DNA from: Chloroflexota bacterium
GTDB taxonomy: Bacteria; Chloroflexota; Anaerolineae; UBA4142
Reading direction: 5' to 3'
Length of the DNA stretch: 64,000 bases
Assembly (NCBI GenBank): GCA_016208315.1
Contig: JACQYF010000056.1
Location: 23,090 to 87,089, forward strand
A program made the translations under genes and the position numbers. Positions 8,157 through 16,283 of this stretch are shown here, piece after piece (the first letter of the stretch is position 1; every line of letters starts with the position of its first letter). The notes beneath the pieces are model-generated. The model made no database searches. It worked only from the letters and a program-made list of their open reading frames with translations, and was not told the DNA's origin.

Positions 8157-8659
8157 GCACCAAGCTCAATTCCATGCGCCTGCTCGAAGCGCACAAGATT
8201 CCGTACATCGCGAAAACTTACGATGCGTCTTGCGAGTTTCACTCGGCGACCGAGGCCGCGCAACTGATCGGCGCGCCGGTCGCATCGGTCTACAAGACGC
8301 TCGTCGTCCTGCGCGAGCCGCCGAAAAAAGGCAAGCCGATTCTCGTGATGATCGCGTCAGATCGTGAGCTCGATCTGAAACTGCTCGCCAAATCGCTCGG
8401 CGAAAAAAAGCTGCAAATGGCAACCCAACGTGAAGCCGAGTCGCTGACCGGGCTTCAAGTCGGCGGGATCAGCGCGCTCGCGCTCCTCAATCGCGGCTTT
8501 GAGATTTGTATTGACGAACCGGCGCTCGCGCTCGACCAAATTCACATCAGCGCCGGCCAGCGCGGTGTAGATTTACAGCTTTCGTCCAAAGACCTGATCG
8601 CGCTGACGAACGCCAAGCCCGTGCGCGCCACAATCCAAAATCCAAATTCTGAAAGCTGA
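8153..8659 (+). CDS. ybaK: YbaK/EbsC-family Cys-tRNA(Pro)/prolyl-tRNA editing deacylase
   Basis: Hydrolyses mischarged Cys-tRNA(Pro), protecting translation accuracy (family role). The protein has 168 residues. The YbaK core includes ASVYKTLVV with the catalytic Lys, then GGISALALLNRG. The GTG start at 8153 overlaps the stop of the preceding gene (GTGA), so the two are translationally coupled. The last codons (about 8632-8659, IQNPNSES) run into a degenerate word-repeat of the kind seen in other junctions of this window. Confidence 0.88.
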   Translation: MSTKLNSMRLLEAHKIPYIAKTYDASCEFHSATEAAQLIGAPVASVYKTLVVLREPPKKGKPILVMIASDRELDLKLLAKSLGEKKLQMATQREAESLTGLQVGGISALALLNRGFEICIDEPALALDQIHISAGQRGVDLQLSSKDLIALTNAKPVRATIQNPNSES

Positions 8660-8683
8660 CATCTGAAATTCCCTGGGGGTTAC

Positions 8684-9712
8684 ATGAAAGCGCTCGCCAT
8701 CTACGAGCACGGCGGAATTGACAAGCTCCAGATCGTGGATCTACCCAAGCCGGTGATCGGGCCGGACGACGTTTTGATCGCCGTCAAGGCGACGGCGCTC
8801 AACCGGCTCGACTTGTTCGTGCGGAACGGTTCGCCGGCCTTGAAACTGCCGATGCCGCATATTCCCGGTTCGGACGGCGCGGGCATTATCGCCGAAATCG
8901 GCGCGAATGTGAGAGGGCTACAAGTCGGGCAGCCCGTGACGATCAACCCGGGCCTCTCGTGCGGTCGCTGCGATTTCTGTTTGGCCGGCGAGCAGAGTCT
9001 CTGCGGCGAATTCAAAATCCTGGGCGAGCACGTTACCGGCGCGGCGGCAGAATTCGTCTGTGTCCCGGCAGTGAACGTCTTGCCGATACCGAACGGTTTC
9101 TCTTTCGAACTTGCCGCGGCCGCGCCGCTGGTATTCCTCACGGCCTGGCGCGCGCTTATTTCGCGCGCGCGCTTGCGCGCTGGCGAAGACGTGCTCGTAA
9201 TCGGCGCGGGCGCAGGCACGGCGACGGCCGCCATTCAGATTGCCAAGTATGCCGGCGCACGCGTCTTTGCTACCTCCTCGAGCGACGAGAAATTGCAAAT
9301 GGCAAAGGAAATCGGCGCGGACGAGCTCATCAACTACAAGACGCAAGAGTGGGACCGCGAACTTTTCGTCCAGACCGGCAAGCGCGGCGTGGATGTGGTA
9401 TTCGAATCGGTTGGCGCGGCGACGTGGCTCAAGTCCATTCGTTCGCTCAAGCGCGGCGGGCGCGTGGTCGTCATCGGCGCGACGACGGGGCCGCATCCCC
9501 AGGAAGAACTCGCGTACATCTTTTGGAAGCAGATTGACATCCTCGGCTCCACGATGTCGAGTCAGAGCGAATTTCGTGACGTAATGAAACTTGTGCTGAG
9601 TGGGAAATTGAAACCGGTGATTGACAGTGTCTTTCCGCTCGAACGCGCCCGCGACGCGCACGCGCGCTTGGAAAGCGGCGAGCAGTTTGGCAAGATTGTG
9701 ATGACCGTTTGA
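8684..9712 (+). CDS. Zinc-containing MDR alcohol dehydrogenase / quinone reductase-like
   Basis: A medium-chain dehydrogenase/reductase of 342 residues. The GroES-like part carries a structural zinc motif (CGRCDFCLAGEQSLCG), and the Rossmann part has VLVIGAGAGTATAAIQIAK for NAD(P)H. HIPGSDGAGII is the typical catalytic-domain segment. The lengthy similarity is to quinone reductase/crotonyl-CoA reductase-like members with zinc. It acts in the cytoplasm on an unknown carbonyl, quinone or enoyl substrate. A perfect 16-bp inverted repeat begins at the last base of its stop codon. Confidence 0.88.
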   Translation: MKALAIYEHGGIDKLQIVDLPKPVIGPDDVLIAVKATALNRLDLFVRNGSPALKLPMPHIPGSDGAGIIAEIGANVRGLQVGQPVTINPGLSCGRCDFCLAGEQSLCGEFKILGEHVTGAAAEFVCVPAVNVLPIPNGFSFELAAAAPLVFLTAWRALISRARLRAGEDVLVIGAGAGTATAAIQIAKYAGARVFATSSSDEKLQMAKEIGADELINYKTQEWDRELFVQTGKRGVDVVFESVGAATWLKSIRSLKRGGRVVVIGATTGPHPQEELAYIFWKQIDILGSTMSSQSEFRDVMKLVLSGKLKPVIDSVFPLERARDAHARLESGEQFGKIVMTV

Positions 9713-9764
9713 GTGTGGGAGTATGGGCGTGTGGGGGTGTCGGAGTCCCCCATACTCCCACACT
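9712..9764. repeat. Perfect 16-bp inverted repeat after the MDR gene
   Basis: AGTGTGGGAGTATGGG (9712-9727) and its exact complement (9749-9764), with a 21-nt G/T-rich loop. A further partial copy of the word CTCCCATACCC follows at 9764-9773. There is no T-tract, so it is more like a dispersed palindromic repeat than an ordinary terminator. Confidence 0.8.
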
Positions 9765-9787
9765 CCCATACCCAAGAATGTGAGATT

Positions 9788-10132
9788 ATGCAGACGATAG
9801 TCACCTTCGTCCCCGACCTCATGTTCGGGACACGCATTGAAGATACGGCGAAACACCTGGGTTATCGGATCGAGTCCTTGAGCGCGACGGATGATCCCGA
9901 TGCGGTAATGGCGCGCCTGTCGCCCGCGCTGGTCGTCGTCGCGCTGGACGCGGCGGGTTGGGAGCGGACGATCGCGGCGGCGAAGAGGGCGGGGGCGCGG
10001 GTGCTCGCGTTCGGGTCACATAAGAACGTGGAGTTGTTGCGGGCCGCGAAAGCGGCGGGCGCGGACGAGGTTGTCGCGCGTTCGCGGATGGCTGCGGAAA
10101 TGCCGAACCTGCTGCAGTCGCTATCAAAGTGA
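9788..10132 (+). CDS. Small receiver-like hypothetical protein
   Basis: A 114-residue cytoplasmic protein of unknown function. The pattern of short hydrophobic strands (TIVTFVPDL, LVVVALDAAG, ARVLAFGSH) alternating with helices and ending in ADEVVARS looks like a small Rossmann-like fold such as a degenerate response-regulator receiver domain. No phosphorylatable Asp pocket is evident. The ATG at 9788 follows the palindromic repeat, and the next gene starts by overlapping its stop, so the two are probably coexpressed. Confidence 0.6.
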   Translation: MQTIVTFVPDLMFGTRIEDTAKHLGYRIESLSATDDPDAVMARLSPALVVVALDAAGWERTIAAAKRAGARVLAFGSHKNVELLRAAKAAGADEVVARSRMAAEMPNLLQSLSK

Positions 10133-10926
10133 ATAAAATACGCGGAATGAGAATAGACGATACATTTGAATGTGGCGCGTCGCCGTACTGGGTGCGCTTT
10201 GCGACCGGCCACGCCGACATGGAGCACGAGCCGCGGCTCTTTTGTTTCGTGCTCGAGGGCGCAGAAGAGGGCCTGCTGTCCGATGCGGAGATTGACGATC
10301 ATCGCACGGTGCCGCGGCACAAGCTGCCGTGGGTGCCGCCGCTGCGGATGACCGTCCGAGCGCGGATGAGCCACAGCGCGGGCGAGATGTTGGGCACGGC
10401 GGGCTTTGGCTTTTGGAACGATCCGTTCGATTGGGTCGGCAACGTGCAGGTCCCGCCGAATGCGCTATGGTTCTTTTACGCATCGCCGCAAAGCGACATG
10501 GCGTTTGCGCCGGGCGTACGCGGGCACGGCTGGAAGGCCGCGACGCTGAACGCGGGACGCGCCGACAAGTTGACGATGGCGCTCGGCAATTTCGTCTTTC
10601 GCCTGCCAGGAATGAGCAAGCTCGTTTTCAGTCTCGCGCAGACGCGCATTAACGCGCACGAGCAGGTGTTGGACGATGTCGCACTCCCCGAATGGCACAC
10701 GTATCGGATTGACTGGCTGGCGCGTGAGGCGCGTTTCTTTGTAGACGACGCCGAGGTGTTGCGCGCGCCGAATCCGCCGAACGTGCCTCTGGGTTTCGTC
10801 GCATGGATAGACAACAACCTCGCGGTGATGGGCCCGGGCCGGGAGTTCGCCTTCGGTCGCATGGCGATCCCGCAGAAGCAGTGGATGGAACTGAGCCGCG
10901 TGACCATCGAGGCGATTGGAATCTAG
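10129..10926 (+). CDS. Concanavalin/GH16-like hypothetical protein
   Basis: A 265-residue protein with no signal peptide. Its composition and segments such as GTAGFGFWNDPFD, WHTYRIDWLAREARFFVDD and PLGFVAWIDNNLAV resemble the beta-sandwich of family 16 glycosidase-like or lectin-like proteins, in which W-H-x-Y-x-I-x-W is a common strand. The catalytic ExDxxE motif of true GH16 enzymes is not seen, so a binding or non-hydrolytic role is likelier. The GTG at 10129 overlaps the preceding stop; ATG 10147 is an alternative start. Function unknown. Confidence 0.6.
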   Translation: MNKIRGMRIDDTFECGASPYWVRFATGHADMEHEPRLFCFVLEGAEEGLLSDAEIDDHRTVPRHKLPWVPPLRMTVRARMSHSAGEMLGTAGFGFWNDPFDWVGNVQVPPNALWFFYASPQSDMAFAPGVRGHGWKAATLNAGRADKLTMALGNFVFRLPGMSKLVFSLAQTRINAHEQVLDDVALPEWHTYRIDWLAREARFFVDDAEVLRAPNPPNVPLGFVAWIDNNLAVMGPGREFAFGRMAIPQKQWMELSRVTIEAIGI

Positions 10927-11077
10927 GATTTATGACTGCGGAGCGTCCCGTAGGGATTTCAGATTTACGATTTGGAGCAGACGTGCCGCGCCCCAACCGT
11001 CATTGCATTGACAAAGTCCGACAGAGATAATAGAATACAAACAGAAGAGTTTTTCTTGGGATGTCGAAAAGGACGCG

Positions 11078-11167
11078 ATGGATTGGGAAACGGCAATCAG
11101 CGGAATCAAAACAATCGAACGAAAATTGGATGAACTCCGGGAAGCCGTAGATGAAAAGCACGGCTGA
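11078..11167 (+). CDS. Possible 29-residue peptide, perhaps a decayed gene remnant
   Basis: ATG at 11078 gives a short, strongly charged helix (ISGIKTIERKLDELREAV) ending with TGA at 11167. It overlaps the next tiny ORF by 17 nt in another frame. It may be a remnant of a small toxin-antitoxin-like pair. Confidence is low. Confidence 0.25.
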   Translation: MDWETAISGIKTIERKLDELREAVDEKHG

Positions 11168-11270
11168 TCTTCGTCTGGAAGCCCAAGAAGCATTGGAAAG
11201 GGTGTGGTTTGTGCAGGAGGCAGAAGAAACCGAGCGCACTGACTCCACCCTTTCTTTACGTTTGAGCTGA
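11151..11270 (+). pseudogene. Possible 39-residue truncated ORF
   Basis: ATG at 11151 gives 39 residues containing DLRLEAQEALERVWFVQEAE and ending LSLRLS. The acidic-helix beginning and sudden stop suggest the N-terminal piece of a small accessory protein whose remainder has been lost. It ends 5 nt before the DUF309 gene. Identity uncertain. Confidence 0.25.
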
Positions 11271-11275
11271 AAGCC

Positions 11276-11677
11276 ATGACGTTAGCCAACCCGCGCTGTC
11301 ACGATTATCCCACGCCGCAAATGGTCCGCGCCTTTGAGCAGTTCAACCATGGCGCGTTCTGGCATCAGCACGAGACTTTGGAGTTGATCTGGCGCGCGGA
11401 GCAGGATGAGACGATCCGCAATTTCTACAAGGGAATCTTGCAAGTCGGCGTCGGGTTTCACCACGTCACACGGCGCAACTACAATGGCGTGATCAAAGTG
11501 CTCACGCGTGGGATCAATTATCTGAAACCGTACGCGCCGGATTGTATGGGCGTGGATGTGAGGCGTTTGTTGGACGAGGCGTCGCGCGTCTTGGAACAGG
11601 TACACGCCCTCGGGCCGGAACGGATGGACGAAATCAATATCGCGGAACTTCCGCAAGTCCACTATCAAACCGAGTAA
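11276..11677 (+). CDS. DUF309 family protein
   Basis: A 133-residue all-helical protein matching the DUF309 pattern: FEQFNHGAFWHQHETLELIW at residues about 20-40, followed by FYKGILQVGVGFHH. The conserved H-x-x-x-E pattern may bind metal. The function of the family is not established. It is followed after 8 nt by dapB. Confidence 0.82.
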   Translation: MTLANPRCHDYPTPQMVRAFEQFNHGAFWHQHETLELIWRAEQDETIRNFYKGILQVGVGFHHVTRRNYNGVIKVLTRGINYLKPYAPDCMGVDVRRLLDEASRVLEQVHALGPERMDEINIAELPQVHYQTE

Positions 11678-11685
11678 AGGATGCT

Positions 11686-12486
11686 ATGACACTCAAGGTA
11701 TGCTTGGCGGGCGCGACGGGATGGGCCGGCGCGGCATTGGCGCGGGCAATCGCGCAGGCGGACGATTTGGAGCTGGTGGCTGGTGTGTCGCGCCAACACG
11801 CGGGCGAGCGCCTGGGCCAGGTCTTGGGCATTCCGAATCTTGACGCCTTGCTCTATTCTTCTGCCGATGAGGCACTTGAGACCGCGTCTGACGTGTTCGT
11901 GGAATACACACGGCCCGAAATCGCCAAGGCAAACGTCACCGCGGCGATTCGGCGCGGCGCGAATGTGGTGATTGGCACGTCGGGCCTGACGGATCAAGAT
12001 TTGGAAGAAATCGGCAACTTGGCGCTTGAACACAACGTCGGCGTGCTGGCGGTCGGCAACTTTTCGCTCGTGACGGTTGTACTGACCAAGTGCGCGCAAC
12101 TCGCCGCCAAGTATCTGTCGCAGTGGGAGATCGTGGATTACGCGTCGTCGCAGAAACCTGACGCGCCCAGCGGCACCACGCGCGAGCTGGCCTACAAGCT
12201 GTCGCAAGCCGGCAGACCAAAGTTTGATGTGCTGATTGAACAAACCCAAGGGCCCAAAGAGACCCGCGGCGCGAGCATCAATGGAATGCAAATTCATTCG
12301 GTGCGTTTGCCTGGGTACGTCATCTCCGCCGAGGTCTTGTTTGGAGCGTTCGACGAAAAGCTGTCTCTGCGCTACGACGCGGGCAGCAGCCCCGAACCAT
12401 ACGTCGCGGGCGCGCTCTTGGCGATTCGCCGCGTTGGCTCGTTTGTCGGTTTGAAGCGCGGGTTGGATAGCGTGATGGAGTCATAA
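11686..12486 (+). CDS. dapB: DapB-like 4-hydroxy-tetrahydrodipicolinate reductase
   Basis: Family role: NAD(P)H reduction of HTPA in lysine/diaminopimelate synthesis. The protein has 266 residues, with N-terminal Rossmann motif LAGATGWAGAAL and the family loop KPDAPSGTTREL. In standard enzymes the segment before this loop is E-A-H-H-x-x-K; here it reads D-Y-A-S-S-Q-K, so the catalytic His pair is missing while the Lys remains. It may be a divergent DapB or a paralogue with another imine/enoyl substrate. The ATG at 11686 has AAAGG upstream. Confidence 0.72.
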   Translation: MTLKVCLAGATGWAGAALARAIAQADDLELVAGVSRQHAGERLGQVLGIPNLDALLYSSADEALETASDVFVEYTRPEIAKANVTAAIRRGANVVIGTSGLTDQDLEEIGNLALEHNVGVLAVGNFSLVTVVLTKCAQLAAKYLSQWEIVDYASSQKPDAPSGTTRELAYKLSQAGRPKFDVLIEQTQGPKETRGASINGMQIHSVRLPGYVISAEVLFGAFDEKLSLRYDAGSSPEPYVAGALLAIRRVGSFVGLKRGLDSVMES

Positions 12487-12499
12487 GGGGGCAGTTCCG

Positions 12500-13405
12500 T
12501 TGTGGAATGATCCCCCTTGGCTTTATGCAATTGTTCAACTCGGCATTCTCGCTACCTTTCTTGTGGCGGCATTTCGCGCCGGGCGACAGTCAATTCAACG
12601 CTTGTTCGAATTGTCGAGCGCGGTGAGCTTTGGGCTGCTGTTGGAAGAAGGTGACATCATCATCTTCCAATCCTATCGCTACGCCCTGCACTGGTTCTCG
12701 TTCGATCTCGTTCCACCCGCGATCGCGCTGTGCTGGGCGCTGATTATCGCCTCGGCGATGAACATTTCCGATGCGTTGGGCATTGACGAGCGCGTTGCGC
12801 CGGTTGCCGACGCGGTGTGGGCGATCATACTCGACCTCGCGCTCGACGCGGTCGCGATCCGTTTGGGTTTTTGGCGGTGGACGATACCGATGGACAAGGG
12901 CTGGTTCGGCGTCCCGTACAGTAATTTCTTCGCCTGGCTCTTGGTTGCTGCCGTATTCTCGTACTTTACCCGCGCGGTCCGGCGAAGGACCAAGCGCGGC
13001 GGACGGGCCAGACTGTGGCAGTTGGTCGTTCCGCTTCCTGCTTATGGCGTCTTGCTCGCGGGAGTTGGCGCGTATGTGTTTACGCAAACGACCTTTTTCC
13101 CCGAGGTTGGCTCGGACTGGATACTCTTTGCGGTCGCGCTGGTGATTTTTGCGCTCATCACGTTTCGCGCCTGCCTGTTGCCTCGCCGGAAGCCGCGCGA
13201 AATGCCGGACCCATATTTGGCAGCCGTGCGCTATTTGATTCACTTGTATTTCTTGTGGGCGTTGATCGCCACAGAAATGTTCCGTCAGATTCCCGGTTTG
13301 TTAGTCGCTTCGCTTACGATGCTTGCGCTCGAAACGGCGCTCGCCTTTGCCGTCGCACGCGGCCAGCCCGCGCCTTTCGGCGGCTGGGTGCGGAGGAGAG
13401 AATGA
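12500..13405 (+). CDS. Carotenoid biosynthesis (DUF422/CruF-like) membrane protein
   Basis: A 301-residue protein with about seven to eight membrane helices. The segment DLALDAVAIRLGFWRWTIP followed by WFGVPYSNFFAWLLVA matches the conserved core of the carotenoid biosynthesis family (bisanhydrobacterioruberin or gamma-carotene hydratase type), which adds water across terminal carotenoid double bonds. The TTG at 12500 is preceded by AAGGGGG. The next gene starts with an ATGA overlap. The exact reaction cannot be told from sequence. Confidence 0.72.
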   Translation: MWNDPPWLYAIVQLGILATFLVAAFRAGRQSIQRLFELSSAVSFGLLLEEGDIIIFQSYRYALHWFSFDLVPPAIALCWALIIASAMNISDALGIDERVAPVADAVWAIILDLALDAVAIRLGFWRWTIPMDKGWFGVPYSNFFAWLLVAAVFSYFTRAVRRRTKRGGRARLWQLVVPLPAYGVLLAGVGAYVFTQTTFFPEVGSDWILFAVALVIFALITFRACLLPRRKPREMPDPYLAAVRYLIHLYFLWALIATEMFRQIPGLLVASLTMLALETALAFAVARGQPAPFGGWVRRRE

Positions 13406-14391
13406 GCAAACGCGTGTGGTACGCGCGCGCGATCGTTTGGACGCTCCTCGTCTCGGCGTTGGCGGCGTGCGCTGCGCCGCCTCCGGCTAGTCCCACGCCC
13501 ACGCATGCGGCTCTGCCTACTCTCACCTCTCAACCCCCCACGCCCGCCCCGCCGCTCATGCCAACCCCTACACCGCGCCGCGCGATGGTGACGCCCGTGC
13601 CGCCCGTCGCCCCGTCGCCGACACCCCGTGCCCACCAATTTGACGAGGTAGACGCGCGCCGGCTCTTGGCGACCTTGTTCCCCGATATCAAACTCGTCCC
13701 TAACGGCGACGAATTTCGTGTGAACGACAATCCGAACTGGACGCTGTGGATCAATTCGCGCGCCGAAGGGCAATTCACTCAAACCAACTGGCCCGAACTG
13801 GCGGTGATCGTCGCCAACGAGGCGCCGCATATTTCCGCGGCCGACGCGCAGCGAACCGCGCCGTGGGGATCGTTCTTGGCGATCTTTCAAAAATACGGAG
13901 GCAAGATCGAGGTCGCGCAGCGCAGTTTCCTCTTTCCCACCGAGATGTCGCCGGTCGCTTTCGACGCCAAGATTGATCGGGTCGTGGATTTCGATCACGA
14001 CGACCAAGACGAGTTGCTGATCACGACGACGGCCAAACGCCTCGGCTTTTCGACGACCGCTGCGTTTCTGTATCAATGGAACGATCCGGCTTTCGCGGAG
14101 ATTTGGTCAGCGCCGAGCGGCGAGGATAATACCGGCGCGATCAATCAGCCAAACTATTTTGCCTCTGTATCTGACGCGCGCCTAAGCGATGTCAACGGCG
14201 ATGGCTTGGACGAAATCATTCTGGATACCACGCGGGTGGATTACGCGCGCGACGCGCAGGGGCTGGCCGACACGGACCGCGAAACGGCGCGCCGCACCGA
14301 GCGGCGGGTCTTTACCTGGGGCGGAACGTCGTTTCTCCCCGATCCCGCGCGCGCGACGCCGCTCCCTCCGTTGCCCAGCCCGACGCGGTAA
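13402..14391 (+). CDS. Lipoprotein with FG-GAP-like repeats
   Basis: A 329-residue extracytoplasmic lipoprotein. The signal peptide ends in the lipobox LAAC (about residue 22), followed by a Pro/Thr linker of roughly 55 residues typical of Chloroflexota surface proteins. The C-terminal half carries two Asp-rich repeats (DFDHDDQDELLI and DVNGDGLDEIIL) that look like the calcium-binding loops of FG-GAP/VCBS beta-propeller blades. Function is unknown; a binding role is likely. It overlaps the preceding gene by 4 nt. Confidence 0.75.
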   Translation: MSKRVWYARAIVWTLLVSALAACAAPPPASPTPTHAALPTLTSQPPTPAPPLMPTPTPRRAMVTPVPPVAPSPTPRAHQFDEVDARRLLATLFPDIKLVPNGDEFRVNDNPNWTLWINSRAEGQFTQTNWPELAVIVANEAPHISAADAQRTAPWGSFLAIFQKYGGKIEVAQRSFLFPTEMSPVAFDAKIDRVVDFDHDDQDELLITTTAKRLGFSTTAAFLYQWNDPAFAEIWSAPSGEDNTGAINQPNYFASVSDARLSDVNGDGLDEIILDTTRVDYARDAQGLADTDRETARRTERRVFTWGGTSFLPDPARATPLPPLPSPTR

Positions 14392-14397
14392 CTCTGC

Positions 14398-14427
14398 TTG
14401 ACAGTCGTCTGTGACTGCGAATATAAT
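14398..14427 (+). promoter_or_regulatory. Consensus sigma-70 promoter for the EthD/bacterioferritin unit
   Basis: TTGACA (14398-14403), an 18-nt spacer, then TATAAT (14422-14427). Both hexamers are perfect. It starts 7 nt after the preceding stop and 31 nt before the EthD start, and probably drives both EthD and bfr. Confidence 0.8.
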
Positions 14428-14458
14428 GCGCTCTGAATTGCAGAGAAGGAGGACGTCC

Positions 14459-14764
14459 GTGGTTAAACTCATCGCGCTTTTCCGCAAACCGGCTGATCCT
14501 GCCGCTTTTGATCGCGCCTATTTCGAGACGCACGTTCCGCTCGTTCGTCAAGTCCCCGAATTACGCCGGGTCGAGGTCGCGCGTATCACCGGCGCGCCGC
14601 GCGGCGAACCCGAATATTATCTGATGGCGGCCATGTACTTTGACGACCGGGCGGCGATGGACCGCGCGATGGCGTCGCCGGAGAACGCGGCCGCGGGCAA
14701 GAACCTGATGGGCTTTGCCAAGGGATTGGTGACATTCATGTTCGCCGAAGAGGTCGGCGAATAA
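14459..14764 (+). CDS. EthD-family dimeric alpha/beta-barrel protein
   Basis: A 101-residue protein of the EthD/dimeric ferredoxin-like fold. The opening KLIALFRKPAD-x-x-AFDRAYFETHVPL and the later MAAMYFDD are typical. GTG 14459 is chosen because AAGGAGG lies 6 nt upstream. Members are linked with ether degradation and other oxidations, but the role is rarely known. It precedes bacterioferritin by 38 nt under a strong promoter. Confidence 0.8.
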   Translation: MVKLIALFRKPADPAAFDRAYFETHVPLVRQVPELRRVEVARITGAPRGEPEYYLMAAMYFDDRAAMDRAMASPENAAAGKNLMGFAKGLVTFMFAEEVGE

Positions 14765-14802
14765 CATCGCGCACGATCTAATCGCGCATAGGAGATGACA
14801 CA

Positions 14803-15270
14803 ATGAAAGGCGATCCGAAAGTGCTAGACCGTTTGAACGACCTTTTGTCGGACGAGCTGACGGCCATCAACCAATACATGGTCCACTCGGAAATGTGCGA
14901 CAACTGGAAGTATGAACGTTTGCACAAAGCCATCGAGGCGCGTGCGGTGACGGAGATGAAGCACGCCGAGAAACTGATCGCACGCATTCTCTTTCTCGAA
15001 GGCCAGCCCGTCGTCAGCAACTTGAAAAAGATCAACATTGGCGACAACGTCGAGACTCAATTCCGAAACGACCTGAACGCCGAGCACGACGCGGTCAGGG
15101 CGTACAACGCCGCGATCCGGGTCGCCGTGGATGCGGGCGATAATGGCTCGCGCGACTTGCTCGAGGATATTCTCGAGAACGAAGAGGAACACGTGGATTG
15201 GCTGGAGGCGCAGCTCGACCAGATTTCGCAGATGGGCATCCAGAATTATCTCGTCGAGCAAATTGCCTAG
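14803..15270 (+). CDS. bfr: Bacterioferritin
   Basis: Cytoplasmic iron-storage protein that oxidises Fe(II) and holds ferric mineral in a 24-mer (family knowledge). The 155 residues match the family length. Ferroxidase residues are visible: Glu in LLSDELTAINQY, Glu and His in EMKHAEKLI, Glu in NAEHDAVRAYN, and E-x-x-H in NEEEHVDWLE. The Met of TEMKHAE is the usual haem ligand. GGAGATGACACA precedes the ATG. The stop codon TAG is part of the perfect 15-bp palindrome at 15265-15295. Confidence 0.95.
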   Translation: MKGDPKVLDRLNDLLSDELTAINQYMVHSEMCDNWKYERLHKAIEARAVTEMKHAEKLIARILFLEGQPVVSNLKKINIGDNVETQFRNDLNAEHDAVRAYNAAIRVAVDAGDNGSRDLLEDILENEEEHVDWLEAQLDQISQMGIQNYLVEQIA

Positions 15271-15295
15271 TCGGACTTGACAAGTCCGACTAGGC
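15265..15295. terminator. Perfect 15-bp palindrome overlapping the bfr stop codon
   Basis: GCCTAGTCGGACTTG, one A, then its exact complement. The bfr stop TAG (15268-15270) is inside the left arm. There is no T-tract, but the stem lies between convergent genes, so a terminator or palindromic repeat role is likely. Confidence 0.7.
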
Positions 15296-15299
15296 ATGG

Positions 15300-15334
15300 C
15301 AGACTTACGAAATCTAGCAGATTTCGCAAGTCTG
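15300..15334. terminator. Palindrome of the GAAATC-TAGCA-GATTTC family
   Basis: CAGACTTACGAAATC, loop TAGCA, GATTTCGCAAGTCTG; 14 of 15 pairs match. The minus-strand hydrolase ends here: its stop (CTA at 15314-15316 on +) lies at the stem-loop border. The same core and the same stop position recur at 29064-29100. Confidence 0.75.
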
Positions 15335-16195
15335 AATCAATTCGAGCAATTTGGGGTAGACGATATCAATTCGGCTGCCGGGGCATTCGGGCGTGATGAG
15401 GTCGTGAGGTAGTTTGTACTTGCGTTCGAATTCATACGCCGACACGCAAGATTGATCTCCGCGGCTCCACCACTTGACGACGTTATTGATCGCGGAGTTG
15501 CTCACGGCGAGATCGCAGGCGTTGCTCACCATCAGAATTCGTTTCGCGGCCGGTTGGCCCCGGCGCGCTTGCCTTTCGGCGATCATGCCCACGCGCACGA
15601 CCTGCGTAAAGGCGCGCAGCGGAAAGCCCGGATACGAGTACGGATAGACCGCCGGGTTCTTCTCCTTGGTGCGCGGATCCCACCAAATGTAGAAATTGGG
15701 CAGGCGCTGCGCGAGCGCGACAAACAAGCCCACGCCCCCGCGCGACAAAAAATAGGGCCGAAACATCGGCGAGATTGGGACGGCCAAATCCACGTCGCCG
15801 CGATGCTGCGCCAGCCACGCCGTCAGACTCGCCCCGAGCGACAGGCCGACGACCGTCAAATGATTGCCCAGCGCCCGCGCCAGGTCTACGCATCGCTCCA
15901 CAAACGCGAACAGCTCTTCCGCGGACATGGCTTGCAGGTCTTGAGTCAACGTATCTACATTGCCATGATACGGCAGTCGCGGGATAAAGATATTGTAGCC
16001 CAGATCGAAGAACTGGTTTCCCAATGGGGCAAACAGCTGGGGACAACTAGTAAACCCGTGCAAAAACAAAACAGCACGTTCCGCGGGGCCGCCGCGTAAC
16101 AAGAGTCGTGTCAGGCAAACCGGGTTGACATTCCCCGCCGAGTTTTCGGCCTCGATCACCGCATTGATCGCGAGCACGGCGTCAGAGTAGTTCAT
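15314..16195 (-). CDS. Alpha/beta hydrolase (carboxylesterase/monoacylglycerol-lipase-like)
   Basis: A 293-residue serine hydrolase. VLFLHGFTSCPQ supplies the oxyanion region and GLSLGASL the nucleophile Ser. No signal peptide is seen. The ATG at 16195 is favoured because a strong promoter ends only a few bases upstream, predicting an almost leaderless mRNA. The last six residues (QTCEIC) are encoded by the palindrome at 15300-15334 that also provides the stop codon. Substrate unknown; short- to medium-chain esters are typical for this family. Confidence 0.82.
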   Translation of the reverse strand: MNYSDAVLAINAVIEAENSAGNVNPVCLTRLLLRGGPAERAVLFLHGFTSCPQLFAPLGNQFFDLGYNIFIPRLPYHGNVDTLTQDLQAMSAEELFAFVERCVDLARALGNHLTVVGLSLGASLTAWLAQHRGDVDLAVPISPMFRPYFLSRGGVGLFVALAQRLPNFYIWWDPRTKEKNPAVYPYSYPGFPLRAFTQVVRVGMIAERQARRGQPAAKRILMVSNACDLAVSNSAINNVVKWWSRGDQSCVSAYEFERKYKLPHDLITPECPGSRIDIVYPKLLELIQTCEIC

Positions 16196-16202
16196 GACGG
16201 CG

Positions 16203-16231
16203 ATTATATGCTCGTGTCCTTGCCTCGTCAA
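16203..16231 (-). promoter_or_regulatory. Sigma-70 promoter of the alpha/beta hydrolase, near-leaderless
   Basis: On the minus strand: TTGACG (16226-16231), 17-nt spacer, TATAAT (16203-16208). Transcription should begin near 16196, one or two bases before the ATG at 16195, so the mRNA is probably leaderless. Confidence 0.75.
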
Positions 16232-16250
16232 TGGGTCATGCCAAGCAAAT

Positions 16251-16283
16251 GCCCTGGTCGAATCACGCCAGGGCTTTAGTTTT
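16251..16283 (+). terminator. Hairpin with T-rich tail upstream of purL
   Basis: GCCCTGG (16251-16257) pairs with CCAGGGC (16268-16274), followed on the + strand by TTTAGTTTT. It looks like an intrinsic terminator on the + strand, perhaps insulating the purine promoter at 16384. Confidence 0.5.

Larger units (their letters stand above)
10927..11275. other. Gene-poor gap with a dispersed repeat and two tiny ORFs
   Basis: This 349-bp gap holds a 26-bp sequence (10934-10959, beginning GACTGCGGAGCGTCCCGTAG) that recurs exactly at 58498-58523, also just after a stop codon. It then has two overlapping minute ORFs (11078-11167 and 11151-11270). No promoter consensus or strong terminator was recognised. 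Confidence 0.6.

Noticed and set aside
9712..9764. CRISPR-like repeat unit
   Set aside because: A single inverted repeat with no regular spacer series; no cas gene in the window.
11061..11150. Alternative small ORF beginning at ATG 11061
   Set aside because: Out of frame with the two tiny ORFs, ends after 29 codons, basic random-like composition and no ribosome-binding site.
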